Of a stretch of DNA of 64,000 bases, positions 61,342-64,000 are shown in pieces; position 1 is the stretch's first letter; each line of letters begins with the position of its first letter. The DNA is taken from contig CM036657.1 in the NCBI GenBank assembly GCA_020746105.1, positions 7,665,087-7,729,086 of the forward strand. Reading direction: 5' to 3'. The stretch comes from Trogon surrucura. Lineage: Eukaryota; Chordata; Aves; Trogoniformes; Trogonidae. The notes under the pieces were generated by a model. It was not told the DNA's origin. It did not search any database and was given only the letters and a program-made list of their open reading frames with translations. A program made the position numbers and the translations under genes.

Positions 61342-64000
61342 CTGTCAAAAGAAAGGAGAAGAAAAAAAAAAAAAAAGTAGTTAGCACACACACACACTAA
61401 CAGATGCAAGTGTAGAGATGACTGAAACAAAGAGAGATGCCCTCCACTACCAGCTATTCTGGCGGGGAATCTGCTTCGTATAAATTATTCATTAAACACC
61501 AGGCCAGGCACATACTATCTGCACCCCAAGATGCTCCCTGGGGCACTGGAAGTGCAGAAGGATCTACCTGAGTCTCTTGCAGGACATACTAGGGACTCGA
61601 GTACTGAGGGCAATGGAAAAAAAGCTAAACTCAATGTTTTCCAGAGTTCCTCACACCCCTGGGTACTGCTGCTCTGTGGCAAGGGCTGAAGACAAGATTG
61701 TACTCTCATCCTTTCAAACGCAAACTTTCTTTAAAGCATCACAGGTAGAAACCTTTGAGGTGGAAGTACTTGTATCCAGTACCTTACTAAGTCTCAGCCA
61801 AAGATAAGAGAAGAAGCTGTGAATGTTCTAAGCATCCTAGACTTCCATGAAATCATTGGATGACCTCCACCAAGGTTCCAGCAGATACAAATTCAAATAA
61901 AGTTCCCATAAATAGCACAAGCTGACAGCCCAAAGAGGAGAAAAAAAGAAAAGACAAAGAACTATCATGGAGCCTGAGGTGCCACCTAGCCTAGAAGTAG
62001 CTTCTGTAGGTCACAGTATATAGAAACACATCACAAAAGCACTTAAGTTGCCCCTTTTCTGGCAATAAGGAGACCCATTTCCAAGAGTTATTGCCACTGG
62101 TTACTTTTAAGTTGATCATTAAGATCTAAAAAAATCCAAGTTCTCTTACATATTTACTTTGCCTCCCTGTACAGTCAGTAAGCCCCTCTATTTCACCACT
62201 TTTAAAACAAAGACCACACCCTATTCAAGCCCAATGAAGGGTAGGTTAGTTAATGCCCTTACATAGTTTTGAACCCAAGTGCTCACCATGTGGTAGCCAT
62301 TAATTACTAATGCAATTAGTATGTTAAAGCCATCCAGCTGTAAGGAGCTGCTCCACCTAATTGACTAACCTTACACCTTGCCTCTCCTTTGTGCCTATGG
62401 AGGTGATGGGAGTCACGGTTACCTTCCTCTTCCAACTGGTCCAATTAAAAAAAAAAAAAGCTGACCTATTTATCTGCTATTTTGCATTCTTAATCTCCTT
62501 GGAGAGGGACAAAGTATATACACACTCCTAGGCTGCAACACAAACACAAGGTGGTAAAAGCTCTGCGGTGCAGCATTCTAAGGAGTTACTGCTCTGGTAT
62601 GTATGCAAGTACAATGGGCACTCTGTGCCAGCCTCGCCCACAGGCTTTTAACCTCTTTCACTGCTGGTAAAGAAGAGAAGTCTTCTGGAAGACAGCATCT
62701 AGCTCAGCAGGGAGGGCAGCAGAATGAGTCTGCAGCCACCAAGGGTGCAGGGAAGGGACTACAGCATAGTGAACCAACACACCTGGGACCCTACGTTGAA
62801 TGCAAGCTGTAATAAAACTCACGGCACCGAGCTGGGAAGGATCTCTTGGATTTTGAGTCACTAGGTAATGTTTTATGGATGGTGAATAAAAAGCTAAGCT
62901 TCTGCTCCAAAGTCATATTGTGGGTCTTGGACTCAAGCTCTGGGTCACGATGCCCAAACACTCTTGGCTGTGTGCCTCCAGGTCAGTAGAAACAAGCAAC
63001 GGGTGACTAAAGTTACTGCATTACACAAGTGGCTGGTGAGTTCAAGCCAAATACACTTTAAAATGACACTTAAAAATATCAGCCTTGTGTTCTGCTGAGA
63101 GCCTGCAGATAATGATATCACTGGACCTGCAGGTAGCAACAAATAATCCTGTGCTCCAATGCCACACAGAATTATCTGGGTCATTGTTTCAGGTCTCTCC
63201 TTACTTTCCTCCAGGGCTAATAGTTAAATGGTTTAGGTGAAGAAACATTATACTCATCTTCCTTATTTGAGCAGGCTACCTGCACTTGGACTAATTAGGA
63301 AACCTCATTTCAGGTTTCCGGCTGTGTAACTTCTTTAGGAAACCTCCTCATCTTCCTTCTCCAGCCTGCCTGGGAGCAGAAGCGCTGAAGGGACAGCAAC
63401 GAGTGCTTTTCCTCCAGCAGCTCTTCTGCCTTAGCTGGTAATGTGCAGAGCTGGAAATTTAGGAAGGAAACAGATTTTCCAGGAGACCCCTAGCTCTATT
63501 TTAAACCCCCAAGAGATGGGAGCTGTCTAGACTTTTAAGTGCTCACCCAAACTGCCCTTCCAGGCCTCCGAGGCTCACCAGCATCAAGTACTGCTCAATA
63601 AGCAACTACAGAGACATTTTACCATCCGAATTAAGCTTGCGGAGGAAACTGTTACCGCTAGCAGGCTTCCTGCAGTCAAGTTCAATTTGAGGAGGATAAT
63701 TCACAGGTGAATGACAACAAATTTCACAGAAGTTGGCATTAGCTCTTAATTAGGGAGAGATTCACGCTTCCTCTGATAAGTACTGAGAAATAATCAAGTG
63801 CCTGTGTGCTTAGCTTTGCTACGGCTGCTCAAATGTTTCTTACCAGCTCCTCTGGGCACCTCAAACACATTTCTGGAGGCAAAGGCCTGAGGACAAGACC
63901 TCCCTTTGGGTCATACTAGATGCGTCCCATTTTAAGGGTTCTGAAGACACTTCCTTCTCCTGCCTCAGGCAATTACTCCTGCTTGCAAGTATTCATATGC
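61342..64000 (-). other. SETBP1 upstream intron, no feature seen
   Basis: No second exon, CpG-rich promoter or repeat was recognised in 2.7 kb. An A-rich tract (61357-61377) is the acceptor's pyrimidine tract on the minus strand. Confidence 0.5.

Noticed and set aside
61172-61393. Hydrophobic N-terminal extension of the SETBP1 ORF (signal-peptide-like)
   Set aside because: It lies across the splice acceptor and its pyrimidine tract, which translates as poly-phenylalanine. The conserved start is the ATG at 61171.

Overview
The window is avian nuclear DNA and contains no prokaryotic features. The grounds are CR1 retrotransposons ending in the bird-type ATTCTRTG tail, several bird-type endogenous retroviruses (ERVs), two tRNA-derived SINEs that end in a CR1 tail (the design of the zebra-finch TguSINE1, so a passerine is plausible), and one host coding exon. 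That exon, at 60686-61341 on the minus strand, reads clearly as the first coding exon of SETBP1. If the locus is continuous, everything to its left lies in the large intron downstream of that exon or beyond the gene. SETBP1 is Z-linked in chicken as far as I recall. This density of ERVs and CR1s is unusual for a bird and would suit a W copy or another repeat-rich region; that is inference.

Layout, left to right. 1-6746 is a gammaretrovirus-like provirus on the minus strand. An ERVL-type element (1170-5155, target-site duplication AGTTC) has inserted into its leader, and a young internally deleted ERV (1400-4000, duplication TGCAGG) has inserted into that. A solo LTR (5289-5715) interrupts the same leader. 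6760-11280 is a full-length CR1 with intact ORF1 and an ORF2 broken by a single stop codon. 12205-12693 is a CR1 piece that stops abruptly against 12694-15764, a second gammaretrovirus-like gag-env-LTR block. Its first 902 bp are an inverted repeat of window positions 1-902. 15765-19542 looks unique. 19543-23271 is a minus-strand ERVL provirus with two LTRs. 23272-32896 is mostly unique, with an old CR1 scrap and a solo LTR (27061-27669).

32897-48277 is a second mosaic. It holds the LTR and gag of a tRNA-Lys3-primed ERV (32897-34330), an internally deleted CR1, and the RT-RNase H-integrase-env-LTR end of a gammaretrovirus-like ERV. A second copy of the young deleted ERV (39592-42207, duplication AGAGGC) sits inside that last LTR. 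Three CR1 pieces follow, with fragments of an alpharetrovirus-like LTR and a third deleted-ERV copy between them. 48629-54497 is an alpha/beta-type provirus with two 348-bp LTRs, gag, dUTPase-protease, part of pol, and env. 54713-54897 is a SINE. 55286-57947 is an ERVL element whose 5' LTR is replaced by a CR1 scrap. Its first ORF encodes an apparent multi-pass membrane glycoprotein where Gag should begin. 57948-64000 is host intronic DNA with one more SINE and the SETBP1 exon.

No element looks fully coding-competent; nearly every retroviral gene carries stops, frameshifts or deletions. The points most worth a second look are the 902-bp inverted repeat, the membrane-spanning 5' ORF of the ERVL elements, and a three-copy non-autonomous ERV family that has captured part of another ERV's U3 between A-tracts.
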